A stretch of DNA of 64,000 nucleotides, taken from positions 2,670,636 to 2,734,635 of the forward strand of contig SIJG01000007.1 in NCBI GenBank assembly GCA_023374025.1, written 5' to 3'. This DNA comes from Heterodera schachtii (Eukaryota > Nematoda > Chromadorea > Rhabditida > Heteroderidae). The notes under the pieces were generated by a model. The model was not told the origin of the DNA. It saw nothing but the letters and a program-made list of their open reading frames with translations, and made no database searches. Both the position numbers and the translations under genes were made by a program. Of the stretch, positions 36,228 to 46,759 are shown piece after piece (within the stretch, counting starts at the first letter, position 1; every line of letters starts with the position of its first letter).

Positions 36228-37624
36228 TCAATGATCCGATTTTTTCTTCCTATCTTTTTTGTCCTCCTTTTTCTGTTCATTTGATACTTCCTTTTTGTTT
36301 TCTTTTTGAATTTGTCCCTTTCCCCTTTTTGGCGTTTTGTTTTTGTTATTTTTTATGGTCTTTTCCTGCTCCAACTGTAACATGGTCATTACATCGCACG
36401 CATATGCCCATGAAGGGAAAAATGTGCCGTACTCTGTCTCAATGTTTTGCGCCACTTTAGTGCAAAAAAGGGCCAAATTTGGCCAAGTTTGGACAAACAA
36501 AGCGTTAAAAAGCATCACATTCATCAGGTTTCCTAGACTTTGTTCCAACTGTTTCCCAATTTCTTCCATCAACAGCCATTCGTTGTCTCTTAATTAATTT
36601 GCAAAAAAATTTTTTTTTTTAAATCGACTTTTCAAATATTTTTATAATCGTCGAATCGATTTTTTTGGAAATTTTAGACCAATCCCAAAAATTATAAATA
36701 AATGCTTAATTTTTAAATTATTTATTGATTTGAATTTTTATTTTATTTTATTCAATTGATTTTAATTTGATTTTAATTGCTCTTAATGCCCCATTTATAC
36801 TTCGGTTGTATCTTAACGCTCTTTATCGCATCAATGCTTCTTATCCTGTTCATCCTTCTGGTAATTGCTAGAAAATCACTGACCGCTTTTTTATCCAATT
36901 CATTACACTGTAAAAAAAATTAATAAATGCAAATTGAACTCACAAAATCTCGACACCCATGCAAACGGAGCATCTTTTTAAAAAAATTTTTCAAGTAGAA
37001 CTTTCGGAAAAATTCTGATTTTTCGGCAAAATCTGATTCCCCGGCTTTTCAGGCGGCTTTGCTTGGCACCTCAGAATACTCAACCAATATTTTTTTGGAG
37101 AACGATTTTTGTTTTTCGGTGATTTTGTTGAGTAAGATGGCTAATCGGTTAAGGCGCGGAATGCGGGGATTGATAAGACCCAGAAAAAAAGAGGTGGAAA
37201 TTCGGCTGATATCTCGGATATTACTGATCAATTTAGGCTAATTGGTCCGATATCGAACCGAACCGTTGATAAGGCCACAGATTGATAAAAACATACTTTA
37301 ATGTCAGTCATTTATTGGATATGATGATTAGAGACCGACGAAATACAGTTACCACAAATCGCGAAAAAAGCACTATAATAAGCAGCAAAAAATTGAAAAA
37401 AAAGGGATGAAAATCCCGAAAAAGCCATGAAAGAAAAGGGATATGATAATTAGGCGCCCCTGTCCATTGCCCAATGCTCCCACCACAAATAGCCACATGT
37501 TGTATACACAAATGTGCTCCCATCCAGAAAATTGTGATGTCCGATTGGCACAAAAATTGCAAATTGTCGACTGATTGTAATTAACAAAACGAATGAATGT
37601 TTTGCCGCTATGATCAATTAGCAC
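36228..37624 (-). CDS. Family-2 copy B, exons 9-11 (3' part or separate downstream gene)
   Basis: Minus-strand exons match copy A: exon 9 is 37624-about 37484, exon 10 is 36907-36801 (donor GTATAA, phase 2), exon 11 is 36588-36228. Exon 9 retains LIDHSGKT, ICNFCANRT and SGWEHICVYNMWLFV. Exon 10 retains CNELDKKAV.DFL. Exon 11 retains EEIGKQLEQS and the Lys-rich basic tail. Exon lengths are identical for exons 9 and 10 (141 and 107 bp), and phases agree. No stop or shift is seen in these three exons. As in copy A, they are either the 3' part of the upstream gene through a conserved weak GTCAGT donor, or a distinct gene without a visible start. Function unknown. Confidence 0.55.
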
Positions 37625-39096
37625 CTAAATATTATACATTAATAAAATTAAATAATTAATTGATATATAAGAAATATGAAATTTTTTCGATCTAAAGAAT
37701 GTAAAGGCATATCCTCAATTTTTTTTTTGATTTAAAAAATTTGTTTTTGATTAATTTGAGTATTTTTTTTAATTAATTAAATTTCTCATTTAATGAACTG
37801 ACTCTTGCCACCAGAATTTGGCCGATAATGTTGAGCACAGATTTGTCCACCACATTCACCTCAATCCAACTAGTATTTTTCTCCACTTTTTTCTCCAGGC
37901 GACCAACCAATTTTAAGATTTTATCATGAAACATTTTCAAATCTTTCTCTGTGAGCATTGGGTAATTAAACAGCCAATTTTCCCATATAAAAACGTCGCA
38001 AATTAGGCGCCATACGCTAAAAAAATTGCGAAAAATTTCAGTTATTGTAAATTCAGAAACGGAAAAATTCAAAAATTTTGTGCCCAAATCTCGGCAGGGA
38101 GCAATTAGTCCCAAAACTTTAAAGATCGAATTTGATTAAGTTTTACGTGTTTTGCTATCAAAAATCATAAATAAAAAATTGTATTTGCCTATTTTGGTGC
38201 CGATTTGAGAATTTTTGTGCCTATTTAATGTCAATTCGCGATTATTTTTTTTTTGTGCCAATTTTGCCAACATGCCAAAGATCAATTTGTTTGAATTTTA
38301 AATAAATTAAAACAAAATTTTATTAGCACTTTATAAGTCACATTCATACTTTTGGTGTTCTCCTGTCCATTTTCGGTTATAATTTTTTCCGCAAAAATCT
38401 TTGACCATTTCAGTCATTTTTGGTCCATAACCTTCACAAATATGCATGGTTTTCAATGTTTTGATCGGATCAACATGCAAAGCACTCTCCAATACGTTGC
38501 CAATTTTGTAAATGATCGCTAATTTTTGCCTCTTTAATTGGCCCCAATTGTGTTCATTAATTAAGGCCTCGAAAACGTCAATTAGCATTTGCGCAGTTGG
38601 CATCACATTAAAATTGGGCGGTTGTTTATCGTCTTCATGCGGTTCCAATTGGCTATCACTTTTCGTGTAAATGCCATGTCTGTAGAACCATTGATGCCAC
38701 ATTTCCTCAAAGAATTCGGCACAACATTTGTGCCATGCGTTGGCGGCAACATCACTTTTCAGTTTATTTGTGATTAAAAACAAACAAATTTCCTGCAATT
38801 AGAGAAAGACAAAAAATGCCAAATATGCGCATAAAATATGCACTAAAAAGCCATCAAATATGCCCTAAAAACTCGAAAAGTGCCCAAATATGCACTAAAA
38901 TATGCATTAAAGACTGCCAAAAATGGCTTTTAACCATCAAAAATTGCCAAAAGCTGTAAAAATTCAGAAAAACAATTATGATTAAGAAGATCAGAGAAAA
39001 TTAATTAGACAGAGAGTATTATGGGAAGGCATTTAAAGAACACAGATAGAAAAGAAACATAATGTTTGTTCTGCGTCTATGATCAAAAGAGGAAAG

Positions 39097-39345
39097 GGTC
39101 GTTTCGGCGCCGGTTTTTCGGCGCCAGCCAAAGTTTTTGGACAGTAACTTTTTCATGAAAAAAAGTTATTAACAAAAACTTCATAGCATTTTGCTAAATG
39201 ATTTATATCATCAAGCAGTGATACTTAGCTTAAAACAACTTCAAAACATTTTAAGCTTTCGGATGACACAAAGGTTGTTGGACTTGGTTAGCAATACAGC
39301 CCAAAAACTTGGTCTGGCGCCGAAATGGCGGCGCCTAAACGACCT
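39097..39345. mobile_element. Foldback MITE with GGTCGTTT.GGCGCC termini
   Basis: Inverted arms of about 45 bp (GGTCGTTTCGGCGCCGG... and its near-complement ending AACGACC) enclose an AT-rich centre. A related fragment (GGCGCTAAAACGACC) is at about 6261-6275. No target duplication is obvious. It lies within the outer shell of the nest. Confidence 0.55.
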
Positions 39346-39462
39346 CGACTCGGCAAAAAGAATCAGCGATGAGGGAAGTGATCAGGTTTTTCCGTAATTA
39401 ATCATCTTCATCGAAAAAATTTTTATGTGATCATTAGTAGAGCTTGTAAATTTCAAATTTGC

Positions 39463-39879
39463 TGTCGGAAATTGACCAAATGAGGGTTGAGCCAGTTCCG
39501 AATTAAAACCCAAAACCAAATTAAGACAAAACCAAAATGACAAACGAATTCCAACCAAAAGACCACTTTCAAAATCTCTTTATTTCCACCAATTACGTCC
39601 AAGGGAAAAGCGATGAATCAAAGGCGAAAAATGCTATGTGAAAGCAAAAGGCGAGCGAACGGCGAAGCAAAAAGGGGGGAAAGTCCGCAAGGGAAAAGAA
39701 TGGCAAAGGCAAGAACAAAAAACGCAGGAAAATCAAAGTCTTTTATGGCCAGTCGGCCGTCGGGAACGAAGCGGTGTAATGAAGCGAAGAGGGGGGGGGG
39801 GATAAATGTAAAATAAAGGAAATTTATTTGTCGGGGGAACGGAAGGGAGGAAATACAAATTATTTCGCAAATCGCGACA
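39463..39879 (-). repeat. BEL/Pao LTR (3' LTR relative to coding strand)
   Basis: 417 bp, beginning TG and ending CA on the plus strand, and matching 47236-47649 along its full length. It follows the short downstream frames of the element. Confidence 0.92.
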
Positions 39880-40645
39880 CTCCCCCCGGGGCTGTAAAAG
39901 TCACATGGGCGAAGGGAGCCATTGGGAAAAGAGGGAGAGAGGGTGGGCCGTGTGGAAATTTGATTTGATTGAGGGGAATCGGTTTTGGCATCATCATTTG
40001 ATCGAAACTCGGAAAGAATTGCACACGGGCTGGGTTGAACGCTCTTGGGCCAATGGGGTTGTAGCGAGGCATGCGACAACTGTGGCCACTGGAAGTGCGC
40101 GTGGGGTCGGCAAAAGTCCGTCGGAAGAACACACGTTTCTTCGGCTGCCGCCACTGTTGCGGGTGTTCAATGCGCCGCTCCGTACGCCCAAAAAAGACGT
40201 CCCTTCGAACGTGGAGTGTTTTGGTAGCCCCCCCTCCCCCTCCGATTTTCCCCCGATTTCCAATCATGACCTGGATGGGTTGCTGAGACCCATCGATGGT
40301 GTTTGTTGGTGGTGAAGGCAATTTGGCCATGTCCGGTGAGTCGGCATTCTGTTGTTCGCCGTCGTTGTTCAAAACAAGAGGGGCCGAATGAGTGTCACGC
40401 GGGGAGGCAGGTGGCACTTCACTATTCGGAACGTCCGATGCCAGCGAAACAGAATCGGCATCAACGGGAATTGGGACGGCGGCAAAATTTGGGGGGTTTT
40501 GCGGGGTTTCGGGGACAATTTTAAGATGGGAAATAATTTGGGAAATGAGAGGGGTCATTTTATTTGATTCTTCCATTGCTAAAGGGGTGGACAATGATAA
40601 ATTAATGGGAAATACGGGAAGGATTAGTGCGATTGATGAGTTCAT
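39860..40645 (-). CDS. BEL/Pao downstream frame 3: Pro-rich, 261 codons
   Basis: The last open frame of the element, overlapping frame 2 by about 44 bp and running about 20 bp into the LTR. It is rich in Pro, Ser and Arg with a Gly run (IGGGGGATK) and no clear membrane segment. I recognise no domain. It may be a cytoplasmic-tail or accessory product reached by splicing, or a non-coding open frame in GC-richer element DNA. Confidence 0.4.
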   Translation of the reverse strand: MNSSIALILPVFPINLSLSTPLAMEESNKMTPLISQIISHLKIVPETPQNPPNFAAVPIPVDADSVSLASDVPNSEVPPASPRDTHSAPLVLNNDGEQQNADSPDMAKLPSPPTNTIDGSQQPIQVMIGNRGKIGGGGGATKTLHVRRDVFFGRTERRIEHPQQWRQPKKRVFFRRTFADPTRTSSGHSCRMPRYNPIGPRAFNPARVQFFPSFDQMMMPKPIPLNQIKFPHGPPSLPLFPMAPFAHVTFTAPGGVSRFAK

Positions 40646-41015
40646 CCACAGCGCAGCGAATTTCGGTGAGCTCAGTTGAGTTTTGGGGGCTGGAGGGGTG
40701 AATGAGTGGGCGTCTACGGAACAATGTCGGGAAAAACAGTGAAATAATTTTTAGAAAAAACATGAAAACAAGGATGATAAGGCAGCCCAAAATGGTTAAA
40801 AGGACGGCGGAAATTTCGGGCTCATCCTCAAGAAAGGATGCCAATGAGTCCAATCCAAAATAAATTGCCGTAGTGGAGAGGAGTGAAACGGCAGTTTTAG
40901 CAAAGGGTTTCCCAACTCGGCGGATTGGGAAAGGAACTGGTTTACCCTTTCCTTTTGGGTGGGCATCGGAAAACTCGACCTGAGTTAAACACAGAAACAG
41001 AGAAATGAGAATCAT
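40602..41015 (-). CDS. BEL/Pao downstream frame 2: small membrane protein, 137 codons
   Basis: It starts four bases inside the end of frame 1, a stop-start overlap. A hydrophobic N-terminus (MILISLFLCLTQVEFSDA) looks like a signal peptide. A hydrophobic segment then follows around residues 80-105 (ISAVLLTILGCLIILVFMFF), then a basic segment RRRP. Position after pol is where envelope-like genes lie in some BEL/Pao elements, but no known envelope motif is visible. Env-like is therefore only a positional guess. Confidence 0.5.
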   Translation of the reverse strand: MILISLFLCLTQVEFSDAHPKGKGKPVPFPIRRVGKPFAKTAVSLLSTTAIYFGLDSLASFLEDEPEISAVLLTILGCLIILVFMFFLKIISLFFPTLFRRRPLIHPSSPQNSTELTEIRCAVDELINRTNPSRISH

Positions 41016-41335
41016 TGTATTGGGAGCACGGCTCGGGAGTGATCAGTGGTGGCTTTAATGCGAGGACCGGGCCGGCCGGGTGTATGGTGCCGAGGCGGAC
41101 GACGGCACTTTCCACGGCAACGGCACCAACAACAGATGAAGAAAAGTGCCAAAAGGATGAAGGAAAGAAATCCCCAATTAGTGGACGGTTCGGATTGGTG
41201 CCAATTTGGGAGAAAAATATTGAGTGAGAACAATTCAAGGGAGAAAATACTGCCCATTTCTAAACAAAAAGGAAAAGGAAATGAAAAACAAAACAAAAAA
41301 ATTAAAGAATTGAAAAGAAATGTGGGGATGGGCAC
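41012..41335 (-). CDS. BEL/Pao downstream frame 1: small membrane protein, 107 codons
   Basis: The frame begins about 200 bp after the gag-pol stop. It has a hydrophobic start (TFLFNSLIFLFCFSFPFPFC), then a second hydrophobic stretch LLALFFICCWCRCR and a basic, His-rich tail. Together with frames 2 and 3 it forms a compact overlapping set that could be expressed from a spliced subgenomic RNA. No family is recognised. Confidence 0.45.
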   Translation of the reverse strand: MPIPTFLFNSLIFLFCFSFPFPFCLEMGSIFSLELFSLNIFLPNWHQSEPSTNWGFLSFILLALFFICCWCRCRGKCRRPPRHHTPGRPGPRIKATTDHSRAVLPIQ

Positions 41336-41535
41336 CCAGCATGGGTTTAAATATTAGAATTGAGTGTCGGTCATTGGCTTATGTGAAAGCCGACTTCGGA
41401 TGATCACAATTTCATCCGCCCTCCCACACCGGAAAATTTGTGTGGGAAATTGTTTGAAGTTTAAAAATTTAAGATTCGATCAGTGATTCTTTGGAAAAGT
41501 GATTGACCGGAAATGTGTTTTTTTTTTTTAATTTA

Positions 41536-44500
41536 TTACGGAAGGGGAAGAGGAGGGGGGCGAACGGCCCAAGCTTTTCCTGGGAAAAGGGTCGATGGAA
41601 TTTTTCCAGGGTCAACGTTCGCTTTAACGGGAATGGGTGGTTGAAGTGCCCAATTAAAACGGGGTGTACGGTAATTCAATTCCTCAGCCGTTTCCAACGG
41701 GTACAATTGGCTAATTGAACGAACCGTTTGATGGCCTGAGGGCATTTTAATTTCGGCAGTATCCGCAATTCCGGCTTCATTTCGATTAATTTTCAAAATT
41801 AGCCCGGTTTTCCAGAGGGAGCGGGGCTCGGAAGGGTGGTGGATTAGGACGATTTCTCCAATTTTGGGCCAACAATTATTAGAGGGGGCCAATTTTTTGT
41901 ATCGCTCTCGCAGGGAGGGTAAGTAGTCGTTAATCCACTGGTGCCAAAACCTTTCGGTGTGAAGGCTCGCTGTTTCCCACAATGTTTGCAATGATATTTG
42001 GGTACTTTCCGGTAATTTTGATTGGGTCCCATCGATTTCGGTAGTGAGGAGGGAAACAAAATTTTGAGGGGGATTGAGGGGACGAATAAAATCAATAGGT
42101 CTTAAGGGTTTGGGGTCCATTGGATTAGCGGAATTAAAGGTTATGGGCCGTGTGTTAATGACCGTCTCAATTTCGGAAAGTGAAGTGGTTAGCTGTGTCA
42201 AATGAATTGCGCGGGGACGGAATGAAGTGAAGGCTCTTCTGAGATGGTGTTTTACAAGCGCAATTAACCTTTCATAATGACCGCCGCGCCATGGGGCATG
42301 AGGGACACGGAAATTCCATTCCGTTGGAAATTGGAGACTCATAAATTTAGAAAATGCGACAAAAGTGGGAGCATTGTCACAGTAAATGGTTTGGGGGAGG
42401 CTGAATTTAGAGACAAAGCGGCGAAATGCCAGGGTGAAAATTGGGGCTGATTGGTCCTCTACCAAATCCAAAGAAATTGCACGGGTTGGCAAACAGACCC
42501 AAATGACAATCCAATATTTTTTGGAAATTTTCCTGGCTTGTGGAGCCGAATTTGTCAAAACGTAAATTGGGCCACAGTAATCCAGGCCTACTTTCGAGAA
42601 AGGCGGGGAAATTTTAACCCTATCCTCGGGAAGAGGGGGGAAGGGAGGGAGGTCAAAGGGACGGAGGTCGAACCGCCGACAGGGCAAGCAATTTTTATGG
42701 ATAACGGTTTTTGTAATTTGGCGCCCCTTTGGGATCCAATAATTTCGCCTTAACAATGCCAAGGTTGAGAGGGGGCTGGAATGGACATTGATTAAATGGG
42801 TTTCATAAACAATTAAATGAGTTAAGTGGGATTTTGGAGGGAGGAAAATGGGGTTAATCACTGAGGCGGGCAATTGACTTTTTCCAAGTCGTCCTTTTGC
42901 GCGAATAATTTTTTCCGTGTCGGTGTAAAGTCCTAAATTTTCGGTGTCTTGGTCCGAGGGCGGGTAATGGGCTTGCTCTTGAGCAATGAGAAATTTAAAT
43001 GATTTTTTAAACTCAATGAAAGAGATCGGCACTGAGTTGGGTTTAGGATTTTGTCTCTTTTGGACACATTTGATAAAACGGAAAGCGAGGGCGGTAATTC
43101 GAAGTGCCTTTGGGAGGCGGGAAAAATGGGATAAATCAATTAAACGCTTATCGGGAAGTTGTTCCGTAACGAAAGTGTACAACGGAGTGGCCAAGATTGA
43201 AGATGATTCGGATTTAGAGCTCCGAAAATGTTTTATTTGGCGGTTATCCGGCCAACTAATTGGAAGAAGGGGGAGCCACTTTGGGCCTGACCACCAAACT
43301 GAGGAATTGGAAAGGATTTGGGCCGAATTAAGGCCTCTTGTGCCGATGTCGGCTGGATTTTCGGAACCCGGTAAATGGCGAACTACCAAATTTGGCGTGC
43401 TTTTAATCGATTTAACTCGATTTTGGACAAAAATTTCCAAGGAATTTTGTGGAGAATTTAACCAAGAAAGGACAATTGAAGAGTCCGACCAAATGTTTAG
43501 TTCGGGGTCCAAATTTAAGGAGGAAAATTGGGATTGGGTAAATTTTAAGGCTCGTGTCCCAATTTCAACGGCGATGAGTTCGAGTCGCGGAATGGTCAGT
43601 GGTGTGCCTTTATGTGTCGGCTTTACTTTGGTTTTTGAAAAAATTAAAAACACTTCGGCTTGAGAAAAGGAGGGATGGGTAATTCGGAGATACACTGTGG
43701 CACACATGGCGAGGGAGGAGGCATCAGTAAAACAATGTAACTGATAATTTCTTCCCTCCAATGGGAGTGTAATGGGACAACGGGGAATGGACACCTTTTC
43801 TGCAATTTTCCAATTTTTAATTGCGCAATCCCACTCATTTTGAATTTCGGTCGGAAGAGTTTGGTCCCAATCGCTGCCACTTTGGAATATTGATTGAAGA
43901 AAAATTTTTAATGGAAGAATAAGTGGGGAAATAAGGCCAAGTGGGTCGTATTGTGACGCAATAAATGATAGGATGGAGCGTTTGGAAGGTACAAAATTAT
44001 TATTGGGTGGGGACAAATTGAATTCCAGGGAGTCGGTTTTGGTATTCCATTTAAGTCCCAAAAACTTTTGTTCAGATCCTGAGAGTTTCAGGTCGCCGGA
44101 GAGTTCGGATAGGGCATTTTCGGAATTACTGGCAAATTCTCGGAGTGTCATCCCTGCCCTTTGGAAAAGTGAAATAATGGATGTGGCTTTAATTTGGCCT
44201 TCATTGGGATTTTGAACGGAGAGGAGAATATTGTCCACATAAGTATTTAGGGTCACTTCTTGGGATAATTCGGATGGGAATTTGGCTAAGTGATGGCGAA
44301 TTGTTGCGGCGAGTAAAAAGGGGGAAGAAGTCAGACCAAATGATACACGGGTAAAGCGGAAAATTTGCAGATTGGACTTGGAAAATGGGCGATGGGGGTT
44401 TTTAAGCCATAAAAAGCGTGAGCAGTCACGGTGTTCCGGGTGGACGGCAACTTGTAAAAATGCCTTCTCAATGTCACATGTGATGGCAATGGGTGGGATC

Positions 44501-46746
44501 CGAAATCTCAATAAAAGTCCAACAAGGTCAGGGAGGATTACTGGCCCAGGGAAAAGGCAATCGTTTAAGGAAAGTTCAGTGCCAATTTTTGCCGAACCGT
44601 CATAAACGATTCTAACTTTATGGGTGATGACGGGGTGATGGGCTAGGTAGTGGAGAGGGGGCGAAATTTTATGGGGATTAATTACAAGTTCAATGATTCC
44701 CGAATTTTCCTGTTCTTTAATGATTTCGTCATATTTGTTTAGGAGGATGGGGTCCTTTGACAGGGTATTAAGGACTGAGCGTAAGCGTCCAATGCATAGA
44801 CCAAAATTGGAGGGGAGGGGAAGAGTCTGAGGATCAGAACGAAATGGCAATTTGACCTGGTAATGGCCATCAACAAATTCAATGGATTGATTAAATTTTT
44901 TGAGGACAATTTCATTGGTATCGGGCGGGTGGGGTTCATCCCTAATTCCAAGACCTTCTAATGTGAAGAAGTCAGAAGGGATCAGCGACTGTTCGGGGTT
45001 TTGTGCACAAAAATTCACTAATTGGACCGGAGGGGAAAATTTATTTCGATTGGGTCCTCCTGCCACAATTGGTCCCAGAAGGGTGTGAATAAGATGATAG
45101 CCCGAGGGGAGGCGTTGGATTGGAGTGGGCTCCACTTCATAATAGAAATCGGCACCCAAAAGAATGATGGGGCAAGTTGAGCGGAATTTATGGACCAATT
45201 CAACATTGGAAAGCAATTCGGGGGAAAATGGCAAATATGAGGTGGGCTGGGTAAGGGAGCCAATTGCATTTGCAGATACAATTAGGGACCGTCCATTCAT
45301 TAATTGGAGGCCAAATTGGGTTGAAAAAGTCTGAATGACTCTGGACTTTGGGTCATTAAAAACATCTAATTTCACAGAAACAGGAGCCAAGTCCAAATTG
45401 AGGGTTTTTGCTTCGTCAAAATTTATGTACGAGTGCGTACTTGCGTCGTCCAAAAGCCCGATGCCTTCCCGGAAAATTTTGTAATTTTGCGGGTGAAAAA
45501 TTTTGACCTTCACACATTTGAGCAAAATTGGGAGAGTGGCCAAATGAGCAGTGGTGATGGCCGTATTTGTTTGGTTGATGGGTGCTGTAATGGCGGTGGG
45601 GTTATCAGGGATAGGTGAATGAGCCGTTCTGTGAGTCATGATAGGGGGCGGAGAAGAATGGTACTGAAATGGAGGAATTAACGGGGCAGGGGGCGAGAAT
45701 TGAGGAAAAGTTGGGGTTGGTTGAGAATAACTGAAGTTGGTAGAGCGATGGGGATTCTCCGATCGATTAAAACAGAGCACTCGGTGATGAGATCCCTTAC
45801 AATTAGAACATTGGGCCGGAGCAGGACATTGACGGGAAAAATGGCCGGATTTTAGGCATTTGAAACACCGGTTGAGGGCTTTCAGCCGCTCAAAGCGTGA
45901 TTTTTGATCAGTAAAGGTGGTACAAAAACTTGAAAAGTGATCAGGATTGTCACAGAAAAGACAGGGTAATTTGGGTTTAGGATTAGATTTTTCATTTGTT
46001 TGTTTGTGGTTAAACTGCTGACTTCTCTTGGAATGAAAAGTAAGAGTTGGGAATTCGGGGGGCGAATGAGAAGGGGGGCCAAATTTAGAGTGGGGGGAAG
46101 GGGTCGTTTGGAATTTGTGCCTCGGAGAAGCAGGAACTTTGGGGTGAAGCGTCTGAATTTGCTCCTTGCGCTTGAGAATGGCCCAAAGGCGTGCCTTCAG
46201 CTTGTCCGTTGACCAATCGTCGTCGTTCTCCTTTGACATGAAAATTTCGTCGAGAATGAAGCGGGGAAGTCTCTCCTCAACTTCCATTTGGACTGCCACA
46301 GTATCATAGGAACAATTTTGTTGTGACATTTGTACACAAATACATTCCAATTGGTCAAGGAGGGAACGAAGGTCATCACAAAAAAATTCACCGGTTCGGA
46401 TTTGGGGGAGCTTTCTCAGAGAATTGTGAAGAGCACGAGCAACTTCCTCTGGGTTCTCGTAGTGTTTTGACAAAAGGGCGAGAGCTATGTCATAAGAATC
46501 GTCAAAAACGGGGAGGGAATTAATCAAAGTCAATGGGGGACCAGAAAGGCACTGTTTTAAATAGGTAAATTTGAGAGAATTCGGGATGTTCGTGTCATGA
46601 ACACCCGCTTTAAATGTGTTCCAAAAAGTCATATAAGTCGTGCAGTCCCCGGAAAAGGTCGGTAGGGTCGTTTTGGGTAAATGAACGAGGGAAGGAGGGG
46701 CGGCATTTTGAGTATTCGGAGCCTTGGCAGGGAGGTTGGCTTCCAA
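41536..46746 (-). CDS. BEL/Pao gag-pol polyprotein, about 1,736 codons
   Basis: Open from 46746 (no ATG needed if reached by frameshift or splicing) to a stop at 41536. Visible parts in order: gag region resembling DUF1759 (about 20-200); three Cys/His knuckles, CLFCDNPDHFSSFC, CFKCLKSGHFSRQC and CSNCKGSHHRVLC (about 262-325); aspartic protease with LLDDAS (about 431-436); reverse transcriptase with FGLTSSPFLLA and YVDN (about 835); RNase H with FTDASS (about 1010); integrase with GLDYCGP (about 1387), CDNAPTF (about 1457) and WRGGHYERL (about 1488); and a DUF5641-like C-terminus with GEIVLIHHP and SISQLYPLE. YVDN in place of YVDD at the polymerase site may be normal for this lineage or a damaged site. 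No internal stop is present, so the element may still be competent. Confidence 0.92.
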   Translation of the reverse strand: MEANLPAKAPNTQNAAPPSLVHLPKTTLPTFSGDCTTYMTFWNTFKAGVHDTNIPNSLKFTYLKQCLSGPPLTLINSLPVFDDSYDIALALLSKHYENPEEVARALHNSLRKLPQIRTGEFFCDDLRSLLDQLECICVQMSQQNCSYDTVAVQMEVEERLPRFILDEIFMSKENDDDWSTDKLKARLWAILKRKEQIQTLHPKVPASPRHKFQTTPSPHSKFGPPSHSPPEFPTLTFHSKRSQQFNHKQTNEKSNPKPKLPCLFCDNPDHFSSFCTTFTDQKSRFERLKALNRCFKCLKSGHFSRQCPAPAQCSNCKGSHHRVLCFNRSENPHRSTNFSYSQPTPTFPQFSPPAPLIPPFQYHSSPPPIMTHRTAHSPIPDNPTAITAPINQTNTAITTAHLATLPILLKCVKVKIFHPQNYKIFREGIGLLDDASTHSYINFDEAKTLNLDLAPVSVKLDVFNDPKSRVIQTFSTQFGLQLMNGRSLIVSANAIGSLTQPTSYLPFSPELLSNVELVHKFRSTCPIILLGADFYYEVEPTPIQRLPSGYHLIHTLLGPIVAGGPNRNKFSPPVQLVNFCAQNPEQSLIPSDFFTLEGLGIRDEPHPPDTNEIVLKKFNQSIEFVDGHYQVKLPFRSDPQTLPLPSNFGLCIGRLRSVLNTLSKDPILLNKYDEIIKEQENSGIIELVINPHKISPPLHYLAHHPVITHKVRIVYDGSAKIGTELSLNDCLFPGPVILPDLVGLLLRFRIPPIAITCDIEKAFLQVAVHPEHRDCSRFLWLKNPHRPFSKSNLQIFRFTRVSFGLTSSPFLLAATIRHHLAKFPSELSQEVTLNTYVDNILLSVQNPNEGQIKATSIISLFQRAGMTLREFASNSENALSELSGDLKLSGSEQKFLGLKWNTKTDSLEFNLSPPNNNFVPSKRSILSFIASQYDPLGLISPLILPLKIFLQSIFQSGSDWDQTLPTEIQNEWDCAIKNWKIAEKVSIPRCPITLPLEGRNYQLHCFTDASSLAMCATVYLRITHPSFSQAEVFLIFSKTKVKPTHKGTPLTIPRLELIAVEIGTRALKFTQSQFSSLNLDPELNIWSDSSIVLSWLNSPQNSLEIFVQNRVKSIKSTPNLVVRHLPGSENPADIGTRGLNSAQILSNSSVWWSGPKWLPLLPISWPDNRQIKHFRSSKSESSSILATPLYTFVTEQLPDKRLIDLSHFSRLPKALRITALAFRFIKCVQKRQNPKPNSVPISFIEFKKSFKFLIAQEQAHYPPSDQDTENLGLYTDTEKIIRAKGRLGKSQLPASVINPIFLPPKSHLTHLIVYETHLINVHSSPLSTLALLRRNYWIPKGRQITKTVIHKNCLPCRRFDLRPFDLPPFPPLPEDRVKISPPFSKVGLDYCGPIYVLTNSAPQARKISKKYWIVIWVCLPTRAISLDLVEDQSAPIFTLAFRRFVSKFSLPQTIYCDNAPTFVAFSKFMSLQFPTEWNFRVPHAPWRGGHYERLIALVKHHLRRAFTSFRPRAIHLTQLTTSLSEIETVINTRPITFNSANPMDPKPLRPIDFIRPLNPPQNFVSLLTTEIDGTQSKLPESTQISLQTLWETASLHTERFWHQWINDYLPSLRERYKKLAPSNNCWPKIGEIVLIHHPSEPRSLWKTGLILKINRNEAGIADTAEIKMPSGHQTVRSISQLYPLETAEELNYRTPRFNWALQPPIPVKANVDPGKIPSTLFPGKAWAVRPPPLPLP

Positions 46747-46759
46747 GGCGCGGCCTTGG

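Noticed and set aside
39618..40315. Several 60-180 codon frames on both strands near the left LTR
   Set aside because: The region is GC-richer element DNA where chance frames are long; only the three minus-strand frames in proper order after pol were kept.
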